Assembly (NCBI GenBank): GCA_017882205.1
Contig: JADGPY010000131.1
Location: 1 to 6,770 of the forward strand
Origin: Chitinophagaceae bacterium
GTDB taxonomy: Bacteria; Bacteroidota; Bacteroidia; Chitinophagales; Chitinophagaceae
Direction of reading: 5' to 3'
DNA length: 6,770 bases
A program made the translations under genes and the position numbers. The notes under the pieces are model-generated. The model saw only the letters and a list, made by a program, of their open reading frames with translations, did not search any database and had not been told where the DNA came from. Positions 6,136 through 6,770 of this stretch are shown here, one piece after another; within the stretch, counting starts at the first letter, position 1, and each line of letters begins with the position of its first letter.

Positions 6136-6770
6136 ATGAAACCCGATGCTCCTAAAATTCTAAAAATCATAGATACAGTGCTTCATAAAAACACTGAAGT
6201 CCAAAACATTTTAAAGAATAATTCAGATTATACCTTATTCTCCTGGAGCAAACAAAAAGGACTGAATCCCATAGCAGTTAAAAGAGCTGAAGGGGTTTAC
6301 CTTTATGATTATGATGATAAACGATATCTTGATTTTTCTTCCGGCCTGGTTAATGTAAATATTGGTCATGGCAATCAGCGCGTAACCAATGCCGTAATGA
6401 AGCAGATGCAGGAAGTAAGTTATGTTACTCCCAGTTGTGTTACAAAAGCAAGAGGAGACCTGGGCAAAAAACTGGCAAGCATTAGACCGGAAGGTTTGAA
6501 TAAAACCTTATTTACAACCGGAGGGGCAGAGTCGATAGAAAATGCCATTAAACTAGCCAGGTTATATACCGGAAGGCATAAAATTATTGCACGATATAGG
6601 GCTTTTCATGGGGCTTCTTATGGGGCTATGACTGCAGGCGGAGACCCACGGAAGCTGCCTTCAGATGCGCAACAGGTACCCAATGTTATTCATGTGGAGG
6701 ATCCGTTTTGTTATCGATGCCCATGGGGTAAACAACCCGATTGGTGCCATCGCGAATGTGTTAGCCATGT
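6136..6770 (+). CDS. Class III PLP-dependent aminotransferase (partial, C-terminus off window)
   Basis: From the ATG at 6136 the frame is open for 211 codons to the window end, roughly the first half of a class III omega-aminotransferase (normally ~430-460 residues). Seen features are the N-terminal substrate-side strand VYLYDYDDKRYLDF, then SSGLVNVNIGHG, the PLP-phosphate loop GGAES (129-133) with ENAIKLAR after it, and AFHG (156-159), whose Phe157 should stack on the PLP ring. The Schiff-base lysine lies beyond the window. Residues 192-208 hold four cysteines, CxxC-x8-CxxxC. The gene follows mmsA by 41 nt with no terminator, so the two are probably co-transcribed. Inferred job: transfer the amino group of beta-alanine or 3-aminoisobutyrate to pyruvate or 2-oxoglutarate, giving the semialdehyde that MmsA consumes. 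Other omega-amino donors such as GABA, putrescine or taurine cannot be excluded from this half. No strong Shine-Dalgarno site is seen, and no other in-frame ATG lies in the spacer. Confidence 0.88.
   Translation, partial: MKPDAPKILKIIDTVLHKNTEVQNILKNNSDYTLFSWSKQKGLNPIAVKRAEGVYLYDYDDKRYLDFSSGLVNVNIGHGNQRVTNAVMKQMQEVSYVTPSCVTKARGDLGKKLASIRPEGLNKTLFTTGGAESIENAIKLARLYTGRHKIIARYRAFHGASYGAMTAGGDPRKLPSDAQQVPNVIHVEDPFCYRCPWGKQPDWCHRECVSH

Overview
The window is an AT-rich bacterial segment that reads as Bacteroidota, probably near the Chitinophagaceae or Sphingobacteriia. The evidence is indirect: poor Shine-Dalgarno sites in front of A-rich starts, an exported phosphoesterase that runs into an outer-membrane barrel as in many Bacteroidota, a lipoprotein-like propeller, and the style of the mmsA/aminotransferase pair. 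The organism is inferred from style only, because there is no rRNA or other marker.

Left half (1-3787, minus strand): a two-gene operon whose frames overlap by 4 nt (ATGA). The first gene (3787 to 2909) encodes a 292-residue exported, probably lipid-anchored, SdiA-regulated/YjiK-type beta-propeller. The second (2912 to beyond base 1) is a very large open frame, 970 codons without a stop and cut by the window edge. It encodes a signal peptide, a calcineurin-like phosphoesterase with a full set of purple-acid-phosphatase-type motifs, a segment that looks like an atypical (FAM20/CotH/HipA-like) kinase, a beta-rich region with Gly-Asn-Asp motifs, and the beginning of an outer-membrane beta-barrel. 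This phosphatase-kinase-barrel chain is the most interesting object in the window.

Middle (3788-4538, plus strand): a divergent 119-nt spacer with two overlapping inverted repeats, then a type II toxin-antitoxin pair. The pair is a Phd/YefM-type antitoxin and a PIN-domain VapC toxin, again with ATGA overlap. The repeats are a good candidate for the autoregulatory operator. A weak hairpin plus T-run follows in the next 98-nt spacer.

Right part (4637-6770, plus strand): a complete CoA-acylating (methyl)malonate-semialdehyde dehydrogenase (mmsA), followed 41 nt later by the first 211 codons of a class III PLP aminotransferase. Together they suggest conversion of beta-alanine or 3-aminoisobutyrate, via the semialdehyde, to acetyl-CoA or propionyl-CoA. 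This is the lower part of reductive pyrimidine breakdown, so other pyrimidine genes may lie just downstream.

No RNA genes, CRISPR arrays, insertion sequences or attachment sites were seen. No gene-free stretch exceeds 119 nt.
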